In this document: positions 1 through 6,954 of the stretch, piece by piece
Layout of the letters: every line of letters starts with the position of its first letter
How positions within the stretch are numbered: the stretch's first letter is position 1
Assembly: GCA_020636215.1 (NCBI GenBank)
Contig: JACJYG010000004.1
Span: forward strand, 1,116,001-1,180,000
DNA: 64,000 nt
Reading direction: 5' to 3'
Origin: Lewinellaceae bacterium
Lineage (GTDB): Bacteria > Bacteroidota > Bacteroidia > Chitinophagales > Saprospiraceae
Notes under the pieces: generated by a model
What the model was told of the DNA's origin: nothing
What the model saw: the letters and a program-made list of their open reading frames with translations, nothing else
Database searches by the model: none
Made by a program: the position numbers and the translations under genes

Positions 1-1826
1 TGGACATTACGCCGGACGGCGGGCTCATTATTGCCGGAGAAGCCTTTCAATATATCCCCTCCTCCGGATATGATGGCAAACCCTACCTGCTCCGGCTAGG
101 CGCCCAGGGCCAGTTGTACAACAGCCTGGTGGAGGGCTACGTCTTCGATGACCTCGATGAGGATTGCGCGCCCTTACCTGAAGCGCCACTCGGCGGCTGG
201 CTGGTGGCCTTTGAAGGGGTGGATACTTTTTACACCATTACCGACACGCTCGGGTTTTACACCAGGTGGCTTAGCGCCGGCACTTACCAGGCGCGCGCCA
301 TCCCTCCTACCGATTACTGGGCGCCATGTCCACCCCAAATGCTGTCGGTTCCCGATTTCGATACCCTCAGTGTACACTTCCCGGTTCAGGTGGCTGTAGC
401 CTGTCCCAACCTTCAGGTTGATATCTCGGCTCCCTTTCTGCGGCGTTGCTTCGAAAGCCAATACTCCCTTTACTATTGTAATAGCGGAACCGTCCCAGCC
501 GAAAATGCCTATGTGGAAGTGGAACTCGACCCCTACCTGTCTTTTCTTTCCGCAACCCATCCGGTAAGCAGCCAGCAGGGACAAAAGCTCACCTTTCAAT
601 TGGGGGATGTCGACGTGGGGCAATGCGGGCAGTTCTATATCGATGTCTATGTCGACTGTGACTCGACGGTTTTGGGACAAACCCACTGCACCACGGCTCA
701 CATTTATCCGGACAGCATCTGTACGCCTACCCCCGGCTGGTCGGGCGCCAGCATCGAAGTGGCCGGCAGTTGCGCAGGTGACTCCATACAGTTCCTCATC
801 AAAAATGTCGGAACGGAATCCTCTGTCAATGACCCCCAATTGGAATATCTTGTGATTGAAGATCAGGTCATTCTTCTGCAAGGTACTTTCAGCCTGGATG
901 TGAACGAATCCAAATATATTACCCTGCCGGCCAACGGCGCCACCTACCGCCTGGAAGCCCAGCAGGAACCCGGCCATCCCGGCAACAGCATGCCCACCGT
1001 AACCGTGGAAGGTTGCGGCCTGCAAAACAACAACATCAGCCTCGGCTATACCACTCAATACTGGGAAGACGACGGCGACCCCTTCGTCTCCATCGACTGC
1101 CAGGAGAACATCGGCGCCTATGACCCCAACGACAAAAAAGCCTACCCTAAAGGTTATGGCAATGAACACTTCATCGAGCCTAATACCGATATCGAATACC
1201 ACATCCGCTTCCAGAATACGGGTACGGATACGGCCTTTACCGTCGTCATCCAGGATCCACTGTCGGAGCAATTGGACATTACTACGCTGCGCCCCGGCGC
1301 CAGCAGCCACCCTTACACTTATCAGATCACTAAAGAAAGGACTCTGGTGTTCCGCTTCGACAACATCCTGCTGCCCGACAGCACTACCAACGAGCCGGCT
1401 TCCCATGGTTTTGTTAAGTTCCGCGTAAAGCAACGCCCCGATCTGCCCAGCGGTACGATCATTTCAAATACGGCCTATATCTATTTTGATTTCAACGAGG
1501 CTATCGTCACTAATATTTATTGGCACGAAGTGGCGCGCAATTTCATCCCCATTGTGCTGATCCCGGATGACCCGGAAGCCATCAACCAGTTACAGGTAGC
1601 GCCCAACCCCTTTGCGGAAAGCGCAGATATGGAGTTGACCGGGTACAAAGGGGACGCCCCCATCCAACTGAACCTCTACGACAGCCTCGGACGGCTGGTG
1701 CGGCGGGATCAGTACAGTTCTCCCCGCTTCACCTTCCAACGGGGCCGGCTGGGAGATGGCATTTATTTCTATCAGGTGCAGGCCGGCGGGCGGCGGCTGG
1801 ATAGTGGGAAATTGATTATTCAATAG
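1..1826 (+). CDS. T9SS-sorted surface protein, 5' part outside window
   Basis: The reading frame is open from the left edge, so the start lies outside the window; a TTG at 114 is not a believable start. The visible part aligns along its whole length with the C-terminal two thirds of the 955-residue protein at 6955-9816. In order it shows the end of a beta-propeller-like repeat region, an SdrD-B-like segment (GYVFDDLDEDCAPLPE), a Cys-containing Ig-like part, a DUF7619-like domain starting near AYDPNDKKAYPKGY, and a C-terminal sorting domain with APNPF ending in GKLIIQ. The sorting domain implies T9SS export and cell-surface anchoring or release. Role unknown; probably adhesin-like. A 56-base block (1349-1404) is identical to its paralog. 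Followed 12 bases later by a small sorting-domain-like ORF. Confidence 0.85.
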   Translation, partial: DITPDGGLIIAGEAFQYIPSSGYDGKPYLLRLGAQGQLYNSLVEGYVFDDLDEDCAPLPEAPLGGWLVAFEGVDTFYTITDTLGFYTRWLSAGTYQARAIPPTDYWAPCPPQMLSVPDFDTLSVHFPVQVAVACPNLQVDISAPFLRRCFESQYSLYYCNSGTVPAENAYVEVELDPYLSFLSATHPVSSQQGQKLTFQLGDVDVGQCGQFYIDVYVDCDSTVLGQTHCTTAHIYPDSICTPTPGWSGASIEVAGSCAGDSIQFLIKNVGTESSVNDPQLEYLVIEDQVILLQGTFSLDVNESKYITLPANGATYRLEAQQEPGHPGNSMPTVTVEGCGLQNNNISLGYTTQYWEDDGDPFVSIDCQENIGAYDPNDKKAYPKGYGNEHFIEPNTDIEYHIRFQNTGTDTAFTVVIQDPLSEQLDITTLRPGASSHPYTYQITKERTLVFRFDNILLPDSTTNEPASHGFVKFRVKQRPDLPSGTIISNTAYIYFDFNEAIVTNIYWHEVARNFIPIVLIPDDPEAINQLQVAPNPFAESADMELTGYKGDAPIQLNLYDSLGRLVRRDQYSSPRFTFQRGRLGDGIYFYQVQAGGRRLDSGKLIIQ

Positions 1827-1838
1827 CGCTTTAGACAA

Positions 1839-2087
1839 ATGGGCGTAGAAGAATGGCGCATTGAATGGTTGCCGGCGCCGGAAGAAATTGTAATTTCACT
1901 GGAAGGGTATACCGGAAGCTATCCCGTGCTACTGGAAATATACCGGCCTGACGGATGTCCGGTATACCGGCGGCAATATACACAGCCGGTGTTGAGCCTG
2001 CCAGGCCAGCTGCTACCGGCAGGACGTTATCGGTATGAAGTAAAATTCCAGGAAGAATGCCTTCAGGTTGGAAGGATTGAGTTATAA
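1839..2087 (+). CDS. Small free-standing T9SS sorting-domain-like protein
   Basis: An 82-residue ORF begins 12 bases after the preceding stop, ATG at 1839. It has no signal peptide. Its sequence tracks the last 65 residues of the upstream protein: EGYTGSYPVLLEIYRPDG corresponds to TGYKGDAPIQLNLYDSLG, and LLPAGRYRYEV corresponds to GLGDGIYFYQV-like text of typical sorting domains. It lacks the PNPF motif that normally opens such a domain. It could be a decayed duplicate of the 3' end of its neighbour, or a translated orphan domain. Without a signal peptide it should stay in the cytoplasm, where it could not serve as a normal T9SS cargo signal. Function not assigned; coding status is likely but not certain. 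Confidence 0.55.
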   Translation: MGVEEWRIEWLPAPEEIVISLEGYTGSYPVLLEIYRPDGCPVYRRQYTQPVLSLPGQLLPAGRYRYEVKFQEECLQVGRIEL

Positions 2088-2116
2088 ATACAACATCAAA
2101 AACAACCGCTATCGTT

Positions 2117-2608
2117 ATGAAAAAAGCCCTGCTTTCAATTGTCATTAGCCTCTCCCTGATGCAATGCACCTCCAACCGGACAGCCTCCGCGCCGGCGCCG
2201 ACATCGGTTGCAGAAAGCCCAGCCGCCGAGCAACAAGCCGGAAGCTGGAAGGAATCCATCACCTACTACGCCTTCCTGGATGGCGCCTTTGTAGAAACCG
2301 AACTGGACCGCAAGCCGGAATACCGGCAGGGTGAGTTCGAGTTTCTGAAACGAATCTACAGCACTATGCGTTACCCCGCGGCTGCCCGGGATAAAGGCAT
2401 TGGCGGTACTGTTTTGTTGGCCCTCACCATCGATGAGTTGGGCAACCTGGCCGATTCTTATGTAAAAGAAGGCATTGGCTACGGCTGTGATGAGGAAGCG
2501 CTGCGGGCAGTGCGAAATGCGTCTGCCACTGGCTTTGAGCCGGCCATCAAGGACGGAAATCCGGTGAAAGTCCGCTTTGATATGCCGGTGCGGTTTCGGG
2601 TGGAATAG
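2117..2608 (+). CDS. Lipoprotein with TonB C-terminal-like domain
   Basis: A 163-residue protein starting at ATG 2117. The N-terminus MKKALLSIVISLSLMQC is a lipoprotein signal with Cys17 as the lipidation site. A low-complexity Ala/Pro linker follows, then from about residue 75 a TonB-C-like fold: YPAAARDKGIGGTVLLALTI, then GYGCDEEALRAVRNA and a terminal VRFDMPVRFRVE strand. In TonB this domain contacts TonB-box peptides of outer-membrane receptors; here there is no transmembrane helix, so it is not a complete energy transducer. Bacteroidota carry many such TonB-C lipoproteins of unclear function. The stop is directly followed by an octamer repeat array. Confidence 0.8.
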   Translation: MKKALLSIVISLSLMQCTSNRTASAPAPTSVAESPAAEQQAGSWKESITYYAFLDGAFVETELDRKPEYRQGEFEFLKRIYSTMRYPAAARDKGIGGTVLLALTIDELGNLADSYVKEGIGYGCDEEALRAVRNASATGFEPAIKDGNPVKVRFDMPVRFRVE

Positions 2609-2688
2609 GAATGCGGGAATGCGGGAATGCGGGAATGCGGGGATGCGGGGATGCGAGAATGCAGGAATGCGAGAATGCGGGAATGGGC
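2609..2688 (+). repeat. Octamer tandem repeat, GGAATGCG type, about 10 units
   Basis: Ten 8-bp units (GGAATGCG with GGGATGCG, AGAATGCA and AGAATGCG variants) start on the base after the TAG stop at 2606-2608. The same octamer word recurs at 5312, 10840, 25096 and 44089. No gene is visible in 2689-2818 apart from a short inverted repeat GTTAA/TTAAC near 2717. Confidence 0.9.
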
Positions 2689-2818
2689 TGGCGGGCGACT
2701 TATCTCCCATTCAAATGTTAAAAAACTTAACTATCGCGTGGGAATGCACTACTCCGCCGTTTTGATTCTAAATTAACCGGCAAGGGCGCGCACTTCCCAA
2801 TAAACAACCGGAATTAGT

Positions 2819-3496
2819 ATGAAGCTATTAAAACTAACAATGCTTCTGCTGCTGCCTGCCTTCGGGTGGGCGCAGGAGGCGCAACCCCGTTTTGTCATCG
2901 GTACCGAGCTGGGCGCCGATTTCCGAAAGTTCGACCCCGCCATTTCCAGGTCGCTCAACTACACCGCCGGGCTGACGCTGGAATACCCAATGGGAAAATT
3001 CTCTCTGGCCACCGGCCTGCTCTACAAGGATTACGGCTGGCAGGAATACTGGGAATACACCGGAGAGACGTCGCAGGAAGTGATTCAGGAAAAGCTATAC
3101 ACTTTTTACCACATAAATGACCTGACATCCCGCCTGGCCTATTACAGCATACCGCTTCGCCTGCAGTACCGGCTGCCCTGCAATTGCGTTTATATGCAGG
3201 CCGGCGTCCATGCCGATATCGCCAGCTTCGGGGAAGAAATACACCAACAATACGTATTCCGCACCTATATGGAGCCGGAAACCTTTGATTTCACCCGTGA
3301 AGAAAACCTCGAGCCTGTAAATTTCACCTTCGAACTGGCTGTTGGTTTCAAACTACATTTCAATGAACACTGGCGTATGTTTATGCGCCCCACGTATCGG
3401 ATACTGGCGGCGCCGGCCAAAAGCGGAAGCCCTGTCCTGAACAGTTCCTACCGCCAGTTGCATATGGCTTTTGGGATACAGCGTGGCTTTTTTTAG
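2819..3496 (+). CDS. Outer-membrane beta-barrel protein (PorT-like family)
   Basis: A 225-residue protein with a clear signal peptide (MKLLKLTMLLLLPAFGWAQ). The mature part alternates hydrophobic and polar residues in strands typical of an 8- to 10-stranded barrel: LNYTAGLTLEYPMGKFSLAT, YYSIPLRLQYRLPCN, VNFTFELAVGFKLHFN, and a final HMAFGIQRGFF ending in aromatic Phe as barrels do. This matches the PorT/outer-membrane beta-barrel family common in Bacteroidota. Ligand or role is not evident. ATG at 2819 is the only start giving the signal peptide. A heptamer array starts directly after the stop. Confidence 0.8.
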   Translation: MKLLKLTMLLLLPAFGWAQEAQPRFVIGTELGADFRKFDPAISRSLNYTAGLTLEYPMGKFSLATGLLYKDYGWQEYWEYTGETSQEVIQEKLYTFYHINDLTSRLAYYSIPLRLQYRLPCNCVYMQAGVHADIASFGEEIHQQYVFRTYMEPETFDFTREENLEPVNFTFELAVGFKLHFNEHWRMFMRPTYRILAAPAKSGSPVLNSSYRQLHMAFGIQRGFF

Positions 3497-3499
3497 CAG

Positions 3500-3598
3500 A
3501 GGGCATGGGGCATGGAGCATGGAGCATGGAGCATGGAGCATAGAGCATAGAGCATGGAGCATGGAGCATTGGGCATGGAGCATTGGGCTTGGAGTATG
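3500..3598 (+). repeat. Heptamer tandem repeat, CATGGAG type, about 13 units
   Basis: Starts 3 bases after the stop of the beta-barrel gene. Units are 7 bp: CATGGAG, with CATAGAG, CATGGGG and CATTGGG variants. The complementary word forms a second, shorter array at 4727-4770 (CATGCTC/CATGCCC), so the two arrays are in opposite orientation 1.2 kb apart on either side of one gene. Confidence 0.9.
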
Positions 3599-3601
3599 GG
3601 G

Positions 3602-3655
3602 AAAGGTGCGTTGCACCTTTTCATCCCGATGAGATCCAGTGGATCGAGATCGGGA
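3602..3655 (+). terminator. Two adjacent hairpins downstream of the beta-barrel gene
   Basis: First hairpin: AAAGGTGC (3602-3609), loop GTT, GCACCTTT (3613-3620), with a short T run. Second: TCCCGAT (3624-3630) and GATCC (3633-3637) pair with GGATC (3641-3645) and ATCGGGA (3649-3655), loop AGT. They could end the transcript that includes the heptamer array. The second lacks a T tract, so it could instead be an RNA structure of another kind. Confidence 0.4.
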
Positions 3656-3785
3656 GGGCATAGCTTTTCTGTAAACTACATTGCAGTTGATGTAAAAAGC
3701 GGCTTCCCGCTTTGAAAGCTGTCGAAAAATGGCCTATTTTGATGGCTGCCTCTGTAAAATAAGTTAGCTGGTAAGGGTTTCTGGC

Positions 3786-4688
3786 ATGAAAAAAACGTCA
3801 CATTTTCCTTTGCTCTTGTTTCTAACTGCCTGCAACTTATCGTTGCACAGCCAACCTTATCTGCCCGTGATCCAGGAAAACAAAGACTGGGCCTTGCTCC
3901 AAACCGCCTGCGACCTCGACGGCGGCATTCAGGCTTGGCTGGAAGGGGACAGTATGCTCGATGCAACAACTTACAAGATTGTATGGGCCGTCAATTGCGG
4001 AGACCCTCAACCCAGCGGATTTCTGCGGGAAGACACGAGTACCGGGAGGTTATGGTTCCGAGAGAACGGCCAATCGGCTGAAAAGCTCATCATGGACCTG
4101 AGCCTGCAGGAGGGCGATATCTTCTACTTCGACGATGCCTCCAGCAGCCCTTACGAAATTGCGGTAGATAAGGTGGAAATCATCGATGGCCGCCGGGTGG
4201 TTTTCTTTTCGAAAGAACAAATCAATTGCATTACTGTCGAGGATCTGCCCATCCGCTTCATCGAAGGTATCGGGCCGAGCCCCGGCTTTTTCTATTCCGC
4301 TTCACCACTCAATAGCATCAGTATCCCGCTCTTACTGTCATGCGTCCTAAAGGGCGACAGCCTGCTTTACCAGGAAACCGCGGTGAGCTGGGTAGGGTGC
4401 GACTATGACTGTATCACTGCCGATATCGGGGAACTGCAATATCCTCCTGTGAAGGTTACCCTTTCCCCCAACCCTTTCAGCGAAAGCACTTCTATTACTA
4501 TAACCGGCCTCTCCCAACGCGCTGTTTATTTTTCCCTCTACGGGCCCAGGGGGCGGCTGCTCCGCCGGGAGCAGCTCCTCTCCCCCTCTTTTGAACTCAG
4601 GCGAGGTGCTTTGCCCGCCGGTTTGTATTTCTATCGGATTGAATCAGAAGGAGAAATGATGGGAAGTGGCAAGGTAGCGGTGCAGTGA
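3786..4688 (+). CDS. T9SS-sorted secreted protein of unknown function
   Basis: A 300-residue protein with an N-terminal export signal (MKKTSHFPLLLFLTACNLSLHSQ). It could be processed either as a lipoprotein at LTAC or by signal peptidase I after HSQ; the C-terminal sorting domain favours the latter. Residues 25-205 contain short beta motifs (GRLWFRENGQSAEKLIMDLSLQEGDIFYFDDASS, VVFFSKEQ) seen in many small Bacteroidota sorted proteins without known activity. The sorting domain begins at LSPNPFSESTSITI and ends SGKVAVQ. ATG at 3786 gives the signal peptide. Confidence 0.75.
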   Translation: MKKTSHFPLLLFLTACNLSLHSQPYLPVIQENKDWALLQTACDLDGGIQAWLEGDSMLDATTYKIVWAVNCGDPQPSGFLREDTSTGRLWFRENGQSAEKLIMDLSLQEGDIFYFDDASSSPYEIAVDKVEIIDGRRVVFFSKEQINCITVEDLPIRFIEGIGPSPGFFYSASPLNSISIPLLLSCVLKGDSLLYQETAVSWVGCDYDCITADIGELQYPPVKVTLSPNPFSESTSITITGLSQRAVYFSLYGPRGRLLRREQLLSPSFELRRGALPAGLYFYRIESEGEMMGSGKVAVQ

Positions 4689-4726
4689 GCAGGGGACAAG
4701 TCGAATATCACGTCGGCTTCCCTTTC

Positions 4727-4770
4727 CCCCATGCCCCATGCTCTATGCTCCATGCTCTATGCTCTATACT
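4727..4770 (+). repeat. Heptamer tandem repeat, CATGCTC type, about 6 units
   Basis: Units CATGCCC, CATGCTC and TATGCTC; reverse complement of the array at 3500. It overlaps the last few codons of the minus-strand gene that ends at 4757, so part of that C-terminus may derive from the repeat. Confidence 0.7.
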
Positions 4771-5278
4771 GAAGCTGCACCAGCCCCGTATCAAACGCAT
4801 GCTGCTCCTGGAGCTTCCACTTCACTTCCTTGGGCTGCCCGCTAAAAAGAGGAATCCCCTCGCCCAGCGTGATGGGAATGATCGAGAGGATTAGTTCATC
4901 GATCAGGCCGGCGTTGAGCAGCAGGGTGTTGATCTGTCCGCCGCCGATGAGCCAGATGTCGCCGCCGGGCTGGCCTTTGAGGCGGCGCACGAAGGCCGCC
5001 GGATCTTCGGAAACGAAGGTAACTGAATTACCGTCGGCTTGGCGCGGCTGGCGGCTGAAGACGTAGTTTTGCAGGCCGTTGTAGGGGAATGCTCCAAAGG
5101 AAAGCACATGGGCATAGGTCTGATAGCCCATCAGCGTGGTGTCGATGCTCTTGATGAAATCGTTATAGCCGTAGTCTTCATCGGCTTTTTCTACCATGGA
5201 AAGCCAGTCGATGGCCCCGTCTTTGCGGGCGATGTAACCGTCGAGGCTGGCGGCGATGTAGAGGCGGATAGGGCGCAT
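4757..5278 (-). CDS. Dihydrofolate-reductase-like family protein (RibD C-terminal fold)
   Basis: 173 residues from ATG 5278 (MRPIRLYIAASLDGYIARKDG). The frame is open further upstream, but that part is only the translated octamer repeat, so 5278 is chosen. Family motifs: SLDGYIA near the N-terminus, GYQTYAHVLSF, IWLIGGGQINTLLLNAGLIDELILSIIPITLGEGIPLF. This is the DHFR/RibD-C superfamily (YyaP/YwjB-like), NADPH-binding reductases whose substrates are mostly unknown. Length is normal for the stand-alone family. The upstream minus-strand gene ends at 5413, with the repeat array between. Confidence 0.85.
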   Translation of the reverse strand: MRPIRLYIAASLDGYIARKDGAIDWLSMVEKADEDYGYNDFIKSIDTTLMGYQTYAHVLSFGAFPYNGLQNYVFSRQPRQADGNSVTFVSEDPAAFVRRLKGQPGGDIWLIGGGQINTLLLNAGLIDELILSIIPITLGEGIPLFSGQPKEVKWKLQEQHAFDTGLVQLQYRA

Positions 5279-5311
5279 GGGGGTGGTTTGGTTTAGTGAA
5301 TGAATGGGAAT

Positions 5312-5399
5312 TTGAAAATGCGAGAATGCGAGAATGAAAGAATGCAAAAATGCAAAAATGCAAAAATGCGAGAATGCGAGAATGCGAGAATGCAAAAAT
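5312..5399 (-). repeat. Octamer tandem repeat, GCATTCTC/GCATTTTT type, about 11 units
   Basis: On the plus strand the units read GAGAATGC and AAAAATGC. The array starts about 13 bases beyond the stop of the minus-strand gene ending at 5413, and reaches to 34 bases before the start at 5278, so it fills almost the whole intergenic gap. Confidence 0.9.
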
Positions 5400-5412
5400 G
5401 AATTAAAGATAA

Positions 5413-6813
5413 TCAGAAATTCTCCAGTTGCTCCAGCAGCCAGGCCCGTTCGGTAAGGGGGTCTGCTTTTTCGATAGCCTGGCGGAGTTGCTCCTGTTCC
5501 TCCCGGGCGAAAGGGTTCGATTCCAGTAGTTTTCGGGTAAAAAAAATGATGTTGTGATAATTTTGCCGGTGGTATCCCAATTCCTTTTTCCGCCGCAGGA
5601 AGCGCTCCAGGCTGGCCAGAAAGTTATCCAACACCTCCAGTTCCCGGAGCTCATAGTATATCTTCATCAAAGTGACCTTGGCGTCGATGTTGAGGAAAAT
5701 ATCCTCGTATTCCACCTGTTGGAGTCGCTGCATTGCTTCCGCATATTGGCCTTGCTCGTACCTTAATTTAGACAGGCAGTAGTGTACATAGGTGGCGCGA
5801 TAACGAGGCGGCAGATTGGCCTGATATTGTTCAATGAACTGTTCCACCCAATCGAACTGGCGCAGGCGAAGGCCAATAGCGGCAATATTTTTAAAAGCAA
5901 AACGGCTTATCCTTTCCCCGGTGAGCAACAAGCCTTCCGACAGTCCGGTGCGGTAGAGTTCGAATAATTCCGGCAGGTAGCTTTCGTCGCCGCTATTGAA
6001 CTGCCGAATACCATAATTGATGGCCAGCAGAAAGAGCGTTCGGCGTTCCTCCACCGGCAAGGCGGCCGGTTGAATACATTCCTTCAACAGTTGGTAATAT
6101 TTTACCTCGCCCGGCATTTCAATCGTTTTCAGGTAGCAATAATACGCCCGAATCAGGGGATTCCTTTCTAAAATGGCGCTTCCGTCCAAATATGCCAACA
6201 GGAAACGGAGCAGGCGCGGATCTTCCGATTCCCCGCGAAAAACAGCCTGGTGAGCCGACAGCAGGCTGCTTTGCTTGAGCCGGCTGAGAAAATAGGACTC
6301 ATCCAATACCTGATTGAGTTGAGGCAGAAAACTGGGCGCATCGCGCTTCTGGCCTGCCTGAAAGAGGTAGCGTTCCCGTTCAATGGCAAAAGCAGCATGG
6401 AGGCCCATCTCGCCTTCCTGGGTAGCTTTCAAAAGCGCTTCTACCCGGCGGGAAGCCTTTTGAAAACCCTTGGGCAAGCGCAATCCACGATAGGCGGCCA
6501 ACAACAAAGTATGCTTCGCCAGCTCATCCGCTTGCAATTGCTCCGAGATAAGAAACTGCTCCAGGCACTTCAGCAGGAAAGACATCAGGTAGCGCATCTG
6601 CTGATCGTCGTATGGCCGGCCCGGGTAAACTGCTTGAAAAGCCTGCTCTTTGGACAGCCCGGGGCCGCCATCCATCCGCGGCGCCAGATATTCGAACAGC
6701 CGCACCACATCCTCCCGTTGGTTGTGGTAGGGCGAATGCAGGAACTTTTCCAACCGGCTGCGTTGGGTAGCCGACAAAATCGACAGCGCGTGGAATAAAA
6801 TGCTTTTATTCAT
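5413..6813 (-). CDS. Conserved protein of unknown function, 466 residues (copy 1)
   Basis: ATG 6813 (MNKSILFHALSILSATQRSR) is chosen because translation then gives exactly 466 residues, the same length as the paralog at 16900-18300, and aligns with it from the first residue. Shared landmarks: SPYHNQREDVVRLFEYLAP versus SPFFNKNEELIRLVAYLGK; SKEQAFQAVYPGRPYDDQQMRYLMSFLLK versus SKEKAFKAAAPGKPFDGRQMGYWMNYLLK; and a shared C-terminus PLTERAWLLEQL / PLAERAWLMKVW. The protein is helical, Leu/Gln/Arg-rich, without signal peptide or membrane segment, and resembles an alpha-solenoid (TPR-like) scaffold. I do not recognise a named family. No operon partner. Confidence 0.75.
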   Translation of the reverse strand: MNKSILFHALSILSATQRSRLEKFLHSPYHNQREDVVRLFEYLAPRMDGGPGLSKEQAFQAVYPGRPYDDQQMRYLMSFLLKCLEQFLISEQLQADELAKHTLLLAAYRGLRLPKGFQKASRRVEALLKATQEGEMGLHAAFAIERERYLFQAGQKRDAPSFLPQLNQVLDESYFLSRLKQSSLLSAHQAVFRGESEDPRLLRFLLAYLDGSAILERNPLIRAYYCYLKTIEMPGEVKYYQLLKECIQPAALPVEERRTLFLLAINYGIRQFNSGDESYLPELFELYRTGLSEGLLLTGERISRFAFKNIAAIGLRLRQFDWVEQFIEQYQANLPPRYRATYVHYCLSKLRYEQGQYAEAMQRLQQVEYEDIFLNIDAKVTLMKIYYELRELEVLDNFLASLERFLRRKKELGYHRQNYHNIIFFTRKLLESNPFAREEQEQLRQAIEKADPLTERAWLLEQLENF

Positions 6814-6916
6814 TTTTGACAAAATCAATCTATCAACCCTTAAAATTAGGATTTTAATGGGGAATAGCATTTGACAAATTACCAAAAATGTATTTTCCTG
6901 CCGGCCCTTTAAACTG

Positions 6917-6924
6917 CACCTTTG
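6917..6924 (+). promoter_or_regulatory. Near-consensus -7 element (CACCTTTG)
   Basis: One mismatch to the Bacteroidota TANNTTTG -7 element, 30 bases before the ATG at 6955. No convincing TTTG -33 element at the right spacing. Confidence 0.3.
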
Positions 6925-6954
6925 TAGAGTGATTTTTTAACACCAAATTTGAAC

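Noticed and set aside
174..1433. Long minus-strand frame opposite the first T9SS gene
   Set aside because: Mirror frame of a real gene with high GC third positions; no family resemblance.
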